A stretch of 64,000 nt of DNA from Talpa occidentalis (GCF_014898055.3 NW_023604295.1:134694676-134758675), one strand, 5' to 3'; shown: positions 31,638 to 45,238, numbered from the stretch's first letter. The notes: a model not told the origin generated them from the sequence alone. Translations and numbers: made by a program.

Positions 31638-31930
31638 AAACACATGCAATTTGCAGCAACATGGATGGCGCTGGAAGGGATCATGCTCAGCGAAATAAGC
31701 CAGAAAGAAAAAGAAAAATACCGGATGGTCTCACTCATAGCAGGAATCTAGAAAACTTAAATAAGGGACCAGGAAAATGAATAACTATAAGAAAGTGAAA
31801 ATCAAAATCAACAAAAAACTATGAACCAGAGACACTCTATGGGAGTTGGGGGGCAGGAGGGGAGGGATTGGGGTCAAAATAAGGGGGTTGCAATTGTATG
31901 GGGAATATAAAAATAAAATTTATTTAAAAA
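31638..31930 (+). mobile_element. 5'-truncated L1 tail at the edge of the AADAT CpG island
   Basis: About 295 bp: end of ORF2 (GCGCTGGAAGGGATCATGCT, CCGGATGGTCTCACTCATAG), 3'UTR and A-rich tail. Flanked by AGCTATCTTG (31628-31637 and 31937-31946) within a longer imperfect duplication. Nearly identical in sequence to the young L1s at 48 and 59 kb. Confidence 0.92.
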
Positions 31931-31946
31931 ATATATAGCTATCTTG

Positions 31947-34030
31947 GGAAGTCATCTAGGCCTCCCTGCTTCACTCCAACGGCACTTTCTTCCAGATCTG
32001 AGCACTTGCGAGGGCGGTGGAGTGTTGATACGAATTTTATATAGAACCACGCTGGAGTCCTGACATTTTAGTCTCCCCTCCCCTTGGCTTTTCTGACCAC
32101 CCATTATGGACTTAGGTTGGAGGTATATATCCAAAGAGACTCATCTCTTTAGGTCTAGCACCTTGTTCTCTTTTCTCACGGAATAATCCCCACAGCCCCC
32201 AACTCTCATCTCCCATTGTTAGATTTTTTTTTTATTTATTTCTGTGAATTCTCCTTCCTGAATCATCAGAGTGGATCACACAGGCTTTCAGGAGAGCACT
32301 TAGTGAGAGGAGATTTTGAGACAGTCTCTCTGTTTTGATTCTGCAATGGATATAAATCATTTTTATATATTTACTTATTTTTAAAAATTCCAAACTAGAT
32401 CTATTCATTCAGGAAACGTTAACTGAGGACTTCCTTGGAGAATATTCGCTCACTGCCAGAGGGCTGTCTTCTCGATAAAGGAGGAGACATTTCTGCTCTG
32501 GTCTAGGTCCTGGCAACAAAGGTTTGTGGTCACGCAATGAAATCTTGATGCCAGCACTTAGGTAACTGAAGAGAATATCATTAGTGAAGCTGCTAGAAAC
32601 CCAAGAGGCAAGAAAGTTCTGGAATCAGAGATTTCACCGTGGGTTAAATCCTGCTCGATCATCTATCACCTGGGTGTCTATGGAGAATTACTTGCTATGC
32701 ATCAGGATTTTCCTATGCAATAATCTTCCTGTGCATCACTTCTCTCACAAGGCTGTTGCAGGATTAAATGATAGATACTAAGCACATGAGCACAATGGCC
32801 TGCACCTGGTAAGGACATGCTAAGTGTTAGCTGTTAGCATGAGTTAGAGCAATGCTTTTTGCAAACCTTAAGGATCAACTTTCAAATGGTTTTAGCTAGA
32901 GAAAGGATTTGACAACTTTGAAGGCAAGTGTCTCCTTAGTTAACGTTATCAATGCAATTAAAGATCTTTTGGAGAATTTTCCATTTTAGAAAGGGTTGTG
33001 TTTTCTGAATGTTTCTAGAAATTAGCTTAATAAACTATACACACATATAAATGAAGTATAGACCAGATTTAATAATGAAATGTGACTAGAACTACTGGTA
33101 TTTTAGCTGCCTTTTTGGCTTTGATAAGCATGGTACCCCTAGATACTTAGCACAAACTCTACCTTCCCTTTGGTTGCAGCAAATGGTTCCGTGAAAGGAG
33201 TTGTGGGCCAAATAAAACACTAAAGATTACCCTTTATAACCATATTCATGCACAGATCTGTGACCTTTTAAATATATATTATGTATAGACATTTGTTTTT
33301 TGAATGTGAAACAGTTCTTTCCTCCTCTTTCAAATCAGTGGTGACAAAATCCAAGGAACCAAAACTAAACAGACTTAAGTCATTAAATCATAAAATACAG
33401 GTTCTCAACCTTAAACAGTTTGGTGAATTTTCTCTTTGGCCTTCCCTAAAATGGGGTAGGTGAGACGGTTGAAAGAGCTGATTGATTGTAAGTTGTGTGA
33501 TGATTTAGGCCAGAGAGAGGGGTAGGGAAGTGGTCCAATAGGGCAGGCTAATGGTATACTCGGTTATGTTTGAAAAATGCACAGGAAAAACAACAGGCCA
33601 TTGGCATGGGGAAAGAACCAGAAAGAGTTAAACTAGGGAGAGCTTACCTATCAACAAGAAACTGGAAACTGTAGAATAAATTGATTATCAGAGAAATCAA
33701 ACAGACAAGACTGAACTGGTGAGGAGCTACTGCAGAAAGAGTTCTCCTAAGGAATTAAGATGAGTAAGCAAACTTCACAGCTCAGTGCTGCCTTTTGAAA
33801 GACTTGGTTTAGGACCGTCTGAGTATAGAGTTAAACAGGCCAGATCTTCTGGATTCAATCATTTGCAAATATTTATTTAATGCTTACTCTGTTCTGGGAA
33901 ATATAATCAAAATTTAACAGATAGCTGAAACCATTTATTGTTCAGGAAGAGCAAGTGTTTGTCTTTTGGGGGCTTAATTTCATGTCATTGCATGTTTGTA
34001 GAGAGGTGGGTGCAAACTGTCAGGGAAGGC
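31947..34030. other. Intergenic upstream of AADAT
   Basis: Only a probable MIR fragment at about 32740-32840 stands out. No exon or RNA gene was recognised. Confidence 0.55.
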
Positions 34031-34039
34031 AGAGGAATG

Positions 34040-34650
34040 GTAGTGTTAGCACATGACTGAGGGGTACCCGGGGACCCCAACCTTTTAAGGGGAACGTGAT
34101 CTAAAGGGATCCAGTCATCCATGCTCACAAAGACAAAGGAAGCATACTCACAGCATGATAGATTTTTAATAGAATTAGGGTGCATAGAGAAAAGAAGAGA
34201 GGATATTCCTAATAAAAGTTTTCCAATAAAACACCCCAAATTACCCATTGCTTCAGGGGGCAAATGCCCAAACAGGGTTGGCCCAAAGCAGGGCTGCTGA
34301 GGCCTGAAATCTTGCCAGTCCTCTAAGGTGCCTTCTGGTGGGGGACAGCAAGAAAAGGGGCAAAGCAGGTCTGGGATAAAAGCAGCAAAATCAAATTACA
34401 AATCAAGGTAGTGACGGCCATTGTCTCGGCCTAGGACAGCCTTCCCACGTGTCTCTCATCCACGTCTCTTCAAGTCTCTCTACGTGTCTCTTTTCCACAT
34501 GTGTCCTTCCAAGTTCCCCCAAACCCCTGGGTGCAAGTCACAACAAGGGAATCAGAAGCCCCTGAGAGCTTACCTGCCTTCTGTGTTTTGTGACTTCACC
34601 TTGCTGCTCTGCTGCTCCCCTAATTCTAGCTCCCAGGCTCTGGAAGTCTG
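34040..34650 (-). repeat. LTR-like repeat, copy B
   Basis: Paralogue of 2541-3200 in the same orientation. Extends about 500 bp on both sides of the shared GCCCAAAG motif. The likely R region includes TTTTTAATAGAATTAGG on the plus strand. Confidence 0.55.
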
Positions 34651-35101
34651 GTCCATGGGAAACTGGGACATGTAATCCAAGGATACTTTAAATAATTGTG
34701 GATAGGAAAAATGGCACCTCTCCTTCATGGAGCAGTACAGTAATGGTTGTTTCTAGTGGACAGAAGTTCTCAGTTGGGCTAGAAACATACTCGTCTCCCA
34801 TTTTCCTCTTGTGATCTTGGTTATGCTCAGGATCAAAAATCAAACAGGATCACACAAAGGCTAATTGCCTTCCCCTACTACTTTCATTTAAAACTGAGAG
34901 GTCACTCATGGGGACACTTGTTCCTCCTGTGACAGATTTATCACAGAGCTTCTTTCATAACCTGCAAGGACGTCAAGCTTCAGACACCAAATTTGTTCAA
35001 AGACATTTTGCTGAAGTTCCTAGTTTGCATGCTTTGTGAGCTAGAATATTCAGGCAGTTTTGGGTTGTGAACAGATATGGAAAATGTGTTTTGGTTTTAA
35101 A

Positions 35102-35346
35102 ATTTTTTTTTATTTTTTGGGTAGAAAAACTGGGGTGAAGCCAGAGGTACAAGGGATGAGAGGATTCACCAGAGACAGTGGGGAACAGAACAGGCAGATT
35201 GACTGAAATACACTGCTGAGGGAAGCAGCAAGCGAGACAGGAGAGGTCTGCCTTGCCATGGGGTTTAGCTCGATGGTGAGATGGTAAACTCAAACCTTAG
35301 AAGTGGTAGCGCTGAGACTTAACCCCTCCGCCACAAGGGAGACCCT
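35102..35346 (-). mobile_element. tRNA-derived SINE, diverged
   Basis: Tail TTTTTTTTTATTTTTTGGG, body GAGGATTCACCAGAGACAGT, head ending CCACAAGGGAGACCC. No clear target duplication. Confidence 0.85.
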
Positions 35347-35499
35347 ATTACCTCTTGTTTTGTGACAAGATACTACGAAACTTAGCAGCTGGATTATTCT
35401 GCTGAGGCAGCCATACAGAAAACCACAGACTGACTTAAACACGGAAATCAGGTATATGGGTCATACACAGTTAATTTCCTTGGGCTTTTTTACTGAGAC

Positions 35500-36370
35500 T
35501 AAGTCATATTTTTCTTGCTGCTTTATTTTCTCACAGTTCTGGAGGCTGAAAACCCAAGGTCAAGGCACTGGTATGTTTGCTTTCTGCTTAGGACTCTCGC
35601 CTTGGCCTGCAGTCAGCCACCTTCTCACTTGTCAAGTCCTGTCCTGGCTTCTTTCCCTCCATGTGCATGTCTTTGCTGTCAGTTCATCTTCCTTTTAGGA
35701 TGGTTATATCCTAATGACCTTAATTAATATTAGTTATCCTTTTTAAGACTCTACCTTCAAATACAGTCCCACTAGGGCTCAGGGCTTCCACATAATGAAC
35801 TTGGAGGGAGATACAATTCTGTCGGTGATGACAGTTAAAATATCCAGCGTTTATCACCTAATAGCTAAGGGTTGAGAATTCAGGAGCAGCTTAGCTGGGT
35901 GTTCTGGCTCAGGGTATCTCAGTAATCGCCATCAAGATAACAGGATGCAGTATGTGGCAGCTTGACTGGCACTGGCTGATTGAGTCCGAAGTTGTTTATT
36001 CACAAGATGTGTTAATTTTCAGAAATGTTGTGACAAGGTGCCAAAAAGTAGTTGTCTTAGAACAACAGAGATGTACTGTTTCACACTTCAGAAGGCTAAA
36101 AGTACAAGATTAAGGTACTGGTTGATGGGACTAGTTTTTGCTAACAGGTGTGAGGAAGAAACTACTCCAGCCACCTAGATTTTGATGGCATCCTGGCAAT
36201 CTTTGTCATTTTTCAAAGTTGCATCATTCTGATGTCTGTCTGATATCTGCATGTGGTGTTCTCTCCGTAAGCATTTCTCTGTGACCCTCTCCAGAGAGTT
36301 GCATGAATGTCCCCATGACATGAACAGAGAGAACTTCTCTTGGATTAAGTGACCCAAGAGAGACAACAAG
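35500..36370 (-). repeat. Two fragments of an ancient LTR-like repeat
   Basis: 35500-35840 (CTCACAGTTCTGGAGGCTGA) and 36040-36370 (AGAACAACAGAGATGTACTG) are reverse-complement relatives of the element at 5757-6163. Confidence 0.5.
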
Positions 36371-36389
36371 AGGATTTTTATGGCCTACT

Positions 36390-36653
36390 TTTTTTTAAAA
36401 AAATTTATGCATACAAGAACTGGGGTACAGGCCAGAGGTGCGGGGGTTGAGAGGATTCACCAGAGACAGAGTGGGGAGCAGAACAGGCAGACTGACTGAA
36501 ATACACTGCTGAGGGGAGCAGCGGGTGAGACAGGAGAGGTCTGCTGTGCCATGTGGGTATCTCCCTGGCCGGCCAGGGATCGAACTCTTGATTCAGTGAC
36601 CATGGATAGCTTCATAGTACTATGCTTAACCCCTTACGCCACCAGGGAGGCCC
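36390..36653 (-). mobile_element. tRNA-derived SINE (older subfamily)
   Basis: Perfect duplication TATGGCCTACT at 36379-36389 and 36654-36664. Good full-length example of the older subfamily, with GACTGAAATACACTGCTGAG in the body. Confidence 0.94.
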
Positions 36654-36664
36654 TATGGCCTACT

Positions 36665-37489
36665 CTTGAAAATCATACTGCCACTTCAGACACATTCTAG
36701 TCATCAGAAGTAAATCTTTAAGACCAGCCACTTTGAAGGAAAGACCTACCTTTGGAAGGAATATTATATAATTTGAACATATTTTTAAAGGGAGGCAGGG
36801 TTAGATCTAATTAGACTGTTAAATTGGTCATCTATGTGGTATAAAATTAAGGCATTAACCAAGTCATAGAGACTTTGCCTTTCATAAATGCAAGGGTCAA
36901 GCCTTGAACACACAAGAAAGGAAGAACTGAGTAGTTAGGTGGCTAAGGTTGATTATCAACCTGGGAACCTGAACAAAAGAAATGATTACATCAAACAAGA
37001 GCCTTTAAGTCACACCAGCAAGGCTTCTTTTTAAATTTCAAGTATTATATTTTTCAGTTCTCAAATTACTTTTGGTCTTTTGTGAAGTTTCTGCTTTTCT
37101 GTTGAAATTTATTACTTTTTCATTCACTATGAGCAATCTTTCCTGGGATATTCCAGGCCAAGAAAAACACTAAAGGAAAGCTTTGTGTTAGTTATAAGAG
37201 TTTGCTAAATATGGTTAAAATGGTTGCTTTCAACTCCAGAACTGCTAAATCAGGTGTCTGGGTCAACTCAGAGTTAATTTCCTTGGTATTTTTTTTTCCT
37301 CTGAGACTAAGGCATATTTTCTGGGTGTTTTATATGTTGACTAATTTTGATTTTCCTTGGCATTGTGAATGTCTGCTTTAGGGGCTCTGACTTGTGTTCT
37401 ACTCATCCAAGAATGTTGAGATTTTTGTTTCAGCCAGCACTTAATTTGGTTGAGATTTAATTGTAATTTCTATCTTTTGGGTACCAGTT
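36665..37489. other. Intergenic, nothing recognised
   Basis: AT-rich sequence between a SINE and an L1 fragment. No supported feature. Confidence 0.5.
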
Positions 37490-37492
37490 CAA

Positions 37493-38492
37493 ATCTCAAT
37501 AGATGCTGACAAAGCTTTCGACAAAGTGCAACACCCATTTATAATAAAGGCCCTTGAAATTCTCGGGATACAAGGAACATACCTCAACATCATACAGACC
37601 AGATATGACAAGCCCATAGCCAATATCATTCTCAATGGTGAAAAGTGGGAAGCATTTCCATTAAGATCTGGAATAAGACAAGGATGTCCATTCTCACCAC
37701 TGCTTTTCAATATAATACTGAAAGTGCTAGCCAGAGCAATACGACAAGAGAAAGACATACAAGAAATCTGAATAGGGAAGGAAGAAGTAAAACTATCACT
37801 ATTCGCAGATGTTATAATAATATACATAGAGAACCCCAAAAACTCCACAGAAAAACTAATCAAACTAATCAATCAGTTTAGTAAAGTAGCAGGATACAAA
37901 ATCAACACACAAAAATCAGTAGCCTTCCTATATACAAACAATAAATCTGAAGAAGAAGAAATCAGGAAAACCATCCCTTTTATTATTGAAACAAAAAAAA
38001 TCAAAAACTTGGAAATAAACTTAACAAAAGAGGTAAAGGACCTATACAAAAATAAACTGTAAAACACTGTTAAAAGAAATTAGAAGAAGACACAAAGAAA
38101 TGGAAATACATCCCCTACCCATGGATTGGAAGAATAAACATTATCAAAATGGTCATCCTACCAAAAGCACTTTACAGATTCAATGCTATTCCAATAAAAA
38201 TTTCAATGACAGTCTTCAAAGAGATAGAACAAATACTGATGAAATTCATATGGAGCTACCAAAAACTCCGAATAGCCAAAGCTCTCCTGAAAAAAAAAAA
38301 AAAAAGAAGGAATGGAGGTATCACACTCCCAGACTTCAAGCTATACTACAAAGCCATAATAATCAAAACTGCATGGTATTGGAACAAGAACAGACATACA
38401 GACCAATGGAACCAAATAGAAAATTCAGAAATAAACCCACAGATTTATGGTCAACTAATCTTTGACAAAGGAGCAAAGAATATGCAATGGAG
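37493..38492 (+). pseudogene. L1 ORF2 reverse-transcriptase fragment, dead
   Basis: An internal piece of L1 ORF2. RT motifs are readable: [12 protein letters not shown], then [18 protein letters not shown], then [13 protein letters not shown], where the catalytic Asp-Asp pair reads Asp-Val. Later come KDLYKNKL and, in another frame, [13 protein letters not shown]... ending in [16 protein letters not shown]. There are in-frame stops (for example at 37769) and frameshifts. Both ends are internal to ORF2 and there is no 3'UTR or A-tail. CAAATCTCAA flanks it (37490-37499 and 38493-38502). Confidence 0.9.
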
Positions 38493-38519
38493 CAAATCTC
38501 AAATCAAAGCTGCTGATCT

Positions 38520-39090
38520 TTGAGTTTTGTCTGTGCATGCACAACTAAAGGATTGGTCAGGAACTTGGGCAGAGTTTATACACAGAAGTTGGGAGGCTCT
38601 CCCTCAAGTTTGTACCTTTCTAGGATTTCATCAGGACCTGTGGTTGTCTCTTGTTCTGTAGACCAGAAAGACTGCAGGTTTCACACTGGTGTTAGCTGCC
38701 CTGCAATGTTCTGATTTTGGGGTTCTTGAAGTGGATGATGTAAAATGTTTCTGTCTGCCTTGTTATAGATTCCCTCTAGATTTTGAGGGCTTTTGTTTAC
38801 TCTCCCAAAGACTTCAGTCTTTTTCTCCTCCTCCTCAATCCTTCCTCCCATCCCTCTATGCCTTCCCTTTTCTCCCCTCCTGTGTCCTATACAGAACTTA
38901 TATCTGTCATCTGCAAGAGGTCTGGGTCCACTAGGAGCAATACTTGGTTACATCCAAAGTAGAAATCTGTTTAAAGAGTTGGGAGGGAGTGTAGTGTGGC
39001 CGGTGATCATGGCTTGGGAATCAGACAGCCTTGGTTTCAAACCTTAGCCTCTCCACTTCCACTCTTTGGTGACTTTATTTTGGCTGAGAA
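38520..39090. other. Intergenic, nothing recognised
   Basis: Pyrimidine-rich stretch at about 38810-38880; no gene seen. Confidence 0.5.
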
Positions 39091-39320
39091 TTGAGTATGA
39101 TGGTGGAAATTGAGAGAATCAGACAGAGTAGGAAGTAGAATTGACAGCATTTGATAGATTGGAAATGGATTAAAGGGAGAAGGAAGTAGCCAGAAATGAT
39201 TTCTAGTTTTGTCGTTGGCAGAGGTGAGTGGACACTGTGAATTGAGTTAGGTACCACAGAAAGAGGTTTAGATTTGGGTGGTACTATTATTAGTTTAGAA
39301 GGGAAAGTCACCTAATCTTT

Positions 39321-39575
39321 TTTTTAAATATTTATTTATTTATTTATTTTATTTATGCATGCAAAACTGGGGTGTAGGCCAGAGTTGCAGGGGGTGGGAG
39401 GATTCACAGAAACAGAGTAGGGAGCAGAACAGGTAGATCTACTGAAATACACTGCTGAGGGGAGCAGCAAGTGAGATAGGAGATGTCTGCTGTGCCATGT
39501 GGGTAGCTCCCTGGTGGGGTAACAGCTTGATAGTGCTGAGACTTAACATTAACGCTTGCGCCACCAGGGATAACC
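39321..39575 (-). mobile_element. tRNA-derived SINE (older subfamily)
   Basis: Perfect duplication AAGTCACCTAATCTTT (39305-39320 and 39576-39591). Internal deletion in the head region. The tail carries TTTA repeats. Confidence 0.93.
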
Positions 39576-40479
39576 AAGTCACCTAATCTTTATACCTAAG
39601 TCATATAGCCTGTAAAATAGGATACAAATGTTACTTATCTATCAATAATGGGATTACTATGAATATTAAATGTATATCATTTGCTCTGTAGAGTCTGACA
39701 TAGTTTCTAGTAAATGTCAGCTGTTTTCATTTTTATTATCAGCAATGTTAATAATGATCAAAGAAACTACTCAGAATATTCTGAGAAATTCTACTTAGGA
39801 AAGATTTATCTCAAGCTTAAGGGGATTAAGATGATTATATAAAGTCATTTTTAAATGTTTACCGTCTACAAACTGATTTTACTAAAACAACACACAGTAC
39901 CTATTGAGGAGGAAGTAAGTATGGGTAAGGCTAGTGTTCTGAAAGCCAACAATAATATTTGAACAATGTGAAGATGTGAAACACCCAAGTATAGTCCAGC
40001 TGTAAATCAGAGATGATAGTGATTTACTTTAAAGGAGATACTTGTCTCCCATCAGTACATTTACCACAGAACCTGTTCATGATCCAAGAGAGATTTATTT
40101 TTCAGATTTAGTTTACTGGTGAGTTTAAAATCTGTAGTAAAGAGATGTGTATAAAATATTTCACTTACGCAACTACTAACTATACGGTATGGACTTATGG
40201 AAAAGAAATAGGAAGTTTTGTCCATTTGACTTTTTTTTTTTTGGTCAAAAAAGAAGTATGTAGGTGGCAGCAGAAACAAGATTCAAAAGAGGCTTAAAGG
40301 TAATGTTCCCTTTGGCAAGTTGAAGCACCTAGGACAAGGATTAATTTGAAAAATATTTGTTTGACGTTTACTATGTGGCAACACTTTAACAGATTCTGGG
40401 AAGGATGGAAAAGTACATAATGCTATAATAATACGTAAGAGTATAATGATATAATCTTTGGTATTGGGTTAATGTAGTT

Positions 40480-42200
40480 TTGATTGTTGAAGGGAGAGGG
40501 TTCTTGGGAAATGATTTCCCAATGAGATCCAAAGGTTGAGTAGAAGTAGGCAAAGATTGGAGTGGATGAGGAGAGAAAGCACTCCCAGTAAGAGAAACAG
40601 GGTGTACAAAGTTTTCCTGGGTGTATAATTAAGGATGGAGACTAGAAAGTGAAACATTGAGTTTTAAGAGATGAAACAAGACTCATCATACTGAGTCTTG
40701 TAGGCAATGGTCAACTATTTAGTTCTTCTTCCAAGAGTAAGGGAAAACACAGAAGAGTTGAGGTCAGAGAATAAAAATAGGGGTAGAGGTGGTGTGGGAG
40801 GTACACGAAGGTTGAGGGGGGCAACAGGATAAGTACATTTTGTCTTCAACATGCAAGATGGATCAGAGGAAGAAAAAGTGGATGAAAGGAGGTCAACCAG
40901 GAGATCCCTATTTTGATCCAGATGAGAATTGACTTTATTTTTGCTGAGTATTGATTAGGAATTGAGAAAAGAGGACAGCTTAGGAAGTAAAATTGACAGC
41001 ACTTGATGGATTAGAAATGGGCTAAAGGTAGAAGGTAGAACTGGGCTAAATGAGCAAGAATAATTGCTAGATTTGTGGTTGCAGACCACTGGAGTGAAGA
41101 ATGGTGGACATTTAATCACAAGATATATTGACTGGATTGGGCAAGAAATGTAGTGCAGGATTTGTATTAATTATTCTTTCTGTTTTGGAAAAGAAATAGA
41201 ATGGTAACAGAAGGGGGGAAGAGGAGACACTTAACCATCTTTGCAGAGTGAACTTCTCCAGACTATCAGCTGACATTGATGTTTCTGTGGAGCACTTGGC
41301 TAAATGGAAGGAAGGCGAATTTGAGCAATGTGATCTCTAATCAGGCCGAGACATAGTGTCTTCTCTTCCATGTCCTTCTTCTTTGTCTTCAAATTCTCCA
41401 GGGTAGTTTTACATTTATCAGAAAAGGTTAAGACCAATAGCTCCACTTGGCATTCTGAGACCAAGCGTGTGTACATATTTAGCTTGGAGATCTGGTTTGA
41501 TGATAAGGTAAGATGATAATGATTAATGAGCACACTGTAAATAGAGTTACTAATTTTTGAACACCTGATGGGCAAAAGTTCATTTTTGGGTTGGTTGAAT
41601 GAAATACTATTGCCCTCCCACCCCCAGAAACAATGTTATAAATGGTAATTGAAATTTTCAAAGATGACTTCTACTAAAATATATTCTAGGTTGTAACTTA
41701 GATTTCTGGCAAAAATATTTCTGATCAGGTTTGACATGGAGAAAGTTTGCTTATCTTTTGTATCATTTTCCAAAAAGTGTCTGAGCCCTTTATATTCTCT
41801 AGGTCACTGTTAGGCTCTAGGTATATACTAATGAACGTGACAGATGTAGTCCATGCTCTTGTGGAGTTCATATGTCAAATACTTGACTAAAAGTGTGTTG
41901 AGCAATAGAAGCTGAATGAGAAGAAGTGAGGAAGCATGACAAGGTTGAGGAACCTATAGAAGTCCAGTGGCTGAAGCTGAAAGAGCAATGAATAAGGTGC
42001 AAGGGTTGACTTTAGGCGGCCCATTGGCAAGATCACAGGTGGGCTTGTTAATCCATATTGAAAATGTAAGACTTTTTCTTTTATTGCACTAGATATGTTG
42101 TAATCAAGAGTTATATGTGCACATGGGCATTTTTAGAGGGCACTCTAGCTACTAAGTAGGGAAAATATTGAAGAAGGGAAAAAGGAACATGAGTCAGTTA
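40480..42200 (+). repeat. Ancient dispersed repeat fragments
   Basis: Blocks at about 40480-41130 and 41800-42200 belong to the group described for 28000-28860. A further copy at 39090-39300 shares AGTAGAATTGACAGCATTTG and GATTGGAAATGGATTAAAGG with 40990-41040. Confidence 0.5.
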
Positions 42201-42299
42201 GGTGCTTTCTTGTAGTGATGGTATGAGAGACACTCCATGGACAGAATCAAGATTTGTGTTGGATTGATGTGGAGAGAGCGATGCCAACAATGAGTCAGT

Positions 42300-42720
42300 G
42301 TATTAATTTCCTAGAACTGCCATTACAAATAGCACAAAGTAGGTGTTTGTGTTATTTATTGTCTCTCAGTTTCAGAGGCAAGAGTTGTGAAATCAAGAGG
42401 TTAGGAGAGTTAGATTACTTCCCAAATCTTTAGGAGAGAATCTGTGCTGTGTTTGCTCTCATGATTGTGATCCTTGGCTAACTCCTTGCAGCAGAAGCTC
42501 TGATTTCTGCCTCTGTCTTCCCATGGTCTTCTCTCTCTCTATATAGGTCTCTGTGTCTCACTCTTCTTTTATGGATACCAGTCACTGGATTTAGAACCCA
42601 CCCTAACCCATCTAGCATTGTTTGCATCTATAATCACCTCATTTACAAATACATGGGGTTGCTTTCATAGGTTCTTTGTAGATCTGATTTTGGGGGGATG
42701 CTATTCAATTCACTGATAGA
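42300..42720 (-). repeat. Ancient LTR-like repeat, minus
   Basis: Begins TTAATTTCCTAGAACTGCCA on the plus strand and includes TCTGCCTCTGTCTTCCCATG and CTGGATTTAGAACCCACCCT, the reverse complement of the family at 5757-6163. Confidence 0.6.
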
Positions 42721-43599
42721 GCCTAAAATATACAGTCTGAGAGATAAGAGGACAGCCAGTGGTTTTCTGTGAGAAAGACAATAGAGAAAGAGAATATTTT
42801 AAGAGGGACCGAGTACTGCCAAAAGGCAAACTTAATCTCTAACCTCACAACTCCACAGTCGTCTAGCCAGTCGCTGTTCAACTTCTCCTCTAGGATGTTT
42901 TTCGGGCATCTCAAATTCAACATATTGGGAGATGAAACCGTGCTGTTTTCCCCAAACCTGCTTCTCTCTATGTTTCGCATCTTAGAAAACAGAACCACTG
43001 TGTAGCCAGTTGATCAAACCAGAACATTCTAATGAGATCATCCTAAAATTATATCTTGAAAATGTCTACTTTTCTCAAGCTTCTACGAGCAGTCTACATA
43101 TCACTATCATACCTTTCTCTTTTAGCCAGTATCATAGCCTCCCCACAACTACTGTAATCATACCACAGGGTCTAAAAGAGTTAACTATAACCTGGTTATT
43201 CCAGTGGCTAGGGAGAGGGGTTGCTTGCTCAAGGAAGAGGTCATATAGAGTGACTGATGAGAGTGTTGGAATGTGTAAATAACCCAAAGGTTTTAATTTG
43301 TACAGGAATTATGGACAAGGAAAATGATTTGCATATGTGTCTTGGTGGTAATTCTTAACTATTATTAGTTACACTGTTATTAGTTATACTAGAGTGAACT
43401 TTTCATAGCTGATAGTAAGACTGTCTTTAGAACTGAAAATGACCAAAAATTTTGGGGTGACTCCACAGATACGGTTGGCGGTGGAGGAGGAAGTGAGGAG
43501 AGAATCTCTCATGGAATCTATCTGTAACCTTGGAGGGAGAAAAATAAATTTGCTCCTTAAATGTAATCCCATTAACTTTAGCCCCTTCAATAAACTGTA

Positions 43600-43969
43600 G
43601 TTAACTCTTGAATAACTGGATTTGAATTGTGTGGGTCCACTTATGTAGACTTTCTTATAAGCAGATGATGTAGACAGCGGAGCAAATACAGTACAGTATT
43701 GTAAATATATTTTCTGTTATGATTTTCTTAGTGACATTTGCTTTTCTCTTTTTTATTATGAGTAGAGCATATAATACATGTAACTTACAAACTATGTGTC
43801 CGTTGACTGTGTATGTGATTGGAAAGGCTTCTGGTCAATAGCAGGCTCTTGTCCCTGTCCCTCTTACAATAGTAGTTAAGTTCGGGGTGGGGGTTACAAG
43901 TCAGACATGGATTTCCAACTGCATGAGGGGTCAGTGCTCCTCACCCCCATATTGTTCAGGGATCAACTG
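43600..43969 (+). mobile_element. Non-autonomous Tigger-type DNA transposon
   Basis: Terminal inverted repeats: GTTAACTCTTGAATAAC at the left, and at the right the reverse complement of GTTGATCCCTGAACAAT, with TA at both ends. The inside is about 370 bp with no transposase. Contains the familiar GAATTGTGTGGGTCCACTTA segment. Confidence 0.8.
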
Positions 43970-43979
43970 TAGTTATATT

Positions 43980-44930
43980 TTTTTCCTTCAAGGTCCCAAT
44001 TAAGTTTTGACCTGTAGTTCTGTTGCCACATGAAAGATATTGTCTCATTCATGACCTTTCCAGAGAATCAAAGCCCAGCCTTTTACATCCTATCTAACTT
44101 CCGGAATTGATAGACTGACGTCAGTTCAGCTGACTCATGCTGCCTCTTCCTTGGTAGAAAGTGATTTTTCTGAGTTCTGACCATCTCCTGCTACCTGAAC
44201 TCAGGGTGCCAGAAGTTCAAGGAGGTCTGGAGAATTTTGCTCCATCTGCACCCACATCTCAGCTATTTGTGGGAAAATCTGACACTTTTTGTGGTCATGT
44301 ATGGAAATGAATATAATGAGGCCTATTTCCTTTCACCTCTGTGTACAAACTCACCACTCTTGCCTGTTACACTGTCCCTGGATACTCTAAGTCCAGAGTT
44401 TGAGAAGGATGATAAGATTCCCCATAGGTGGTGGCAGAAAAAATTCAACTGTATTTGGGGAGGCTAAGTCAGAGTTCACTGGACTGGGGCAAGTTATATT
44501 ATAGCTGTTTTATGTGGTGACTGACCTAGGACATTAAACATTTGTCAGCCTGTAGAGTAGTAACTGCATCATGAGCATTGCAGACAGACCAGAGCCACAA
44601 TTATTTGTTTAACTTCTCTAGATGGACATAAGTGCTAGAAGAACACCACAGAGAGAACATTTCGGCTTCCTTAATGTCATCTCTTAACTAGGAGACTGTA
44701 AGACACATTAAAGAAAAATTAGAGTGAGGGATTATAGAATTAAGGGAGTGGACAAAAAGTGATATGCTTAAGACAGAATTGCTTGTTCTGGACTCCTCCC
44801 ATCACGTGAGCTGGGTCATAGATATGCCCGTGTCTCACTTCAGCCATGCAGGGGAGACCAGCCCTCTCACACATCCATCAGCAAACTCCAGCCCATGGGC
44901 CAAATTGGGCCCTCCTCTTTATTTTTTAAT
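43980..44930. other. Intergenic, nothing recognised
   Basis: No element or gene supported. Confidence 0.45.
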
Positions 44931-44966
44931 TGTTTTTATATTTTTATTTTATTTTTTTAAAGGCAC

Positions 44967-45233
44967 TTTTTTTTTTTTAAGATTTATTTATTTATTTATA
45001 CAAGCACTGGGTACAGTCAGAAGCGCGGGAGGGTGAGAGAATTCAACAGAGCCAGAGCGGGGAACAGAACAGGCAGAGTGGCGAAATACGCTGCTGAGGG
45101 GAGCAGCGGGCACGGCAGGAGAGGTCTGTGCAGTGTGGGACCCTCCCTGGCGGCTGGGGATCAAACTGGCGCTGCAGAGGCCGCGGGCAGCTTCGCAGCC
45201 CAGCGCTCAACCACTGTGCCACCAGGGGAGCCC
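44967..45233 (-). mobile_element. tRNA-derived SINE, young, inserted at the tail of another SINE
   Basis: Full-length copy with young-subfamily diagnostic words (AAGCGCGGGAGGGTGAGAGA). It abuts the older copy at 45239-45484 directly, so it probably used that copy's A-tail as target. Confidence 0.9.
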
Positions 45234-45238
45234 GGAAC

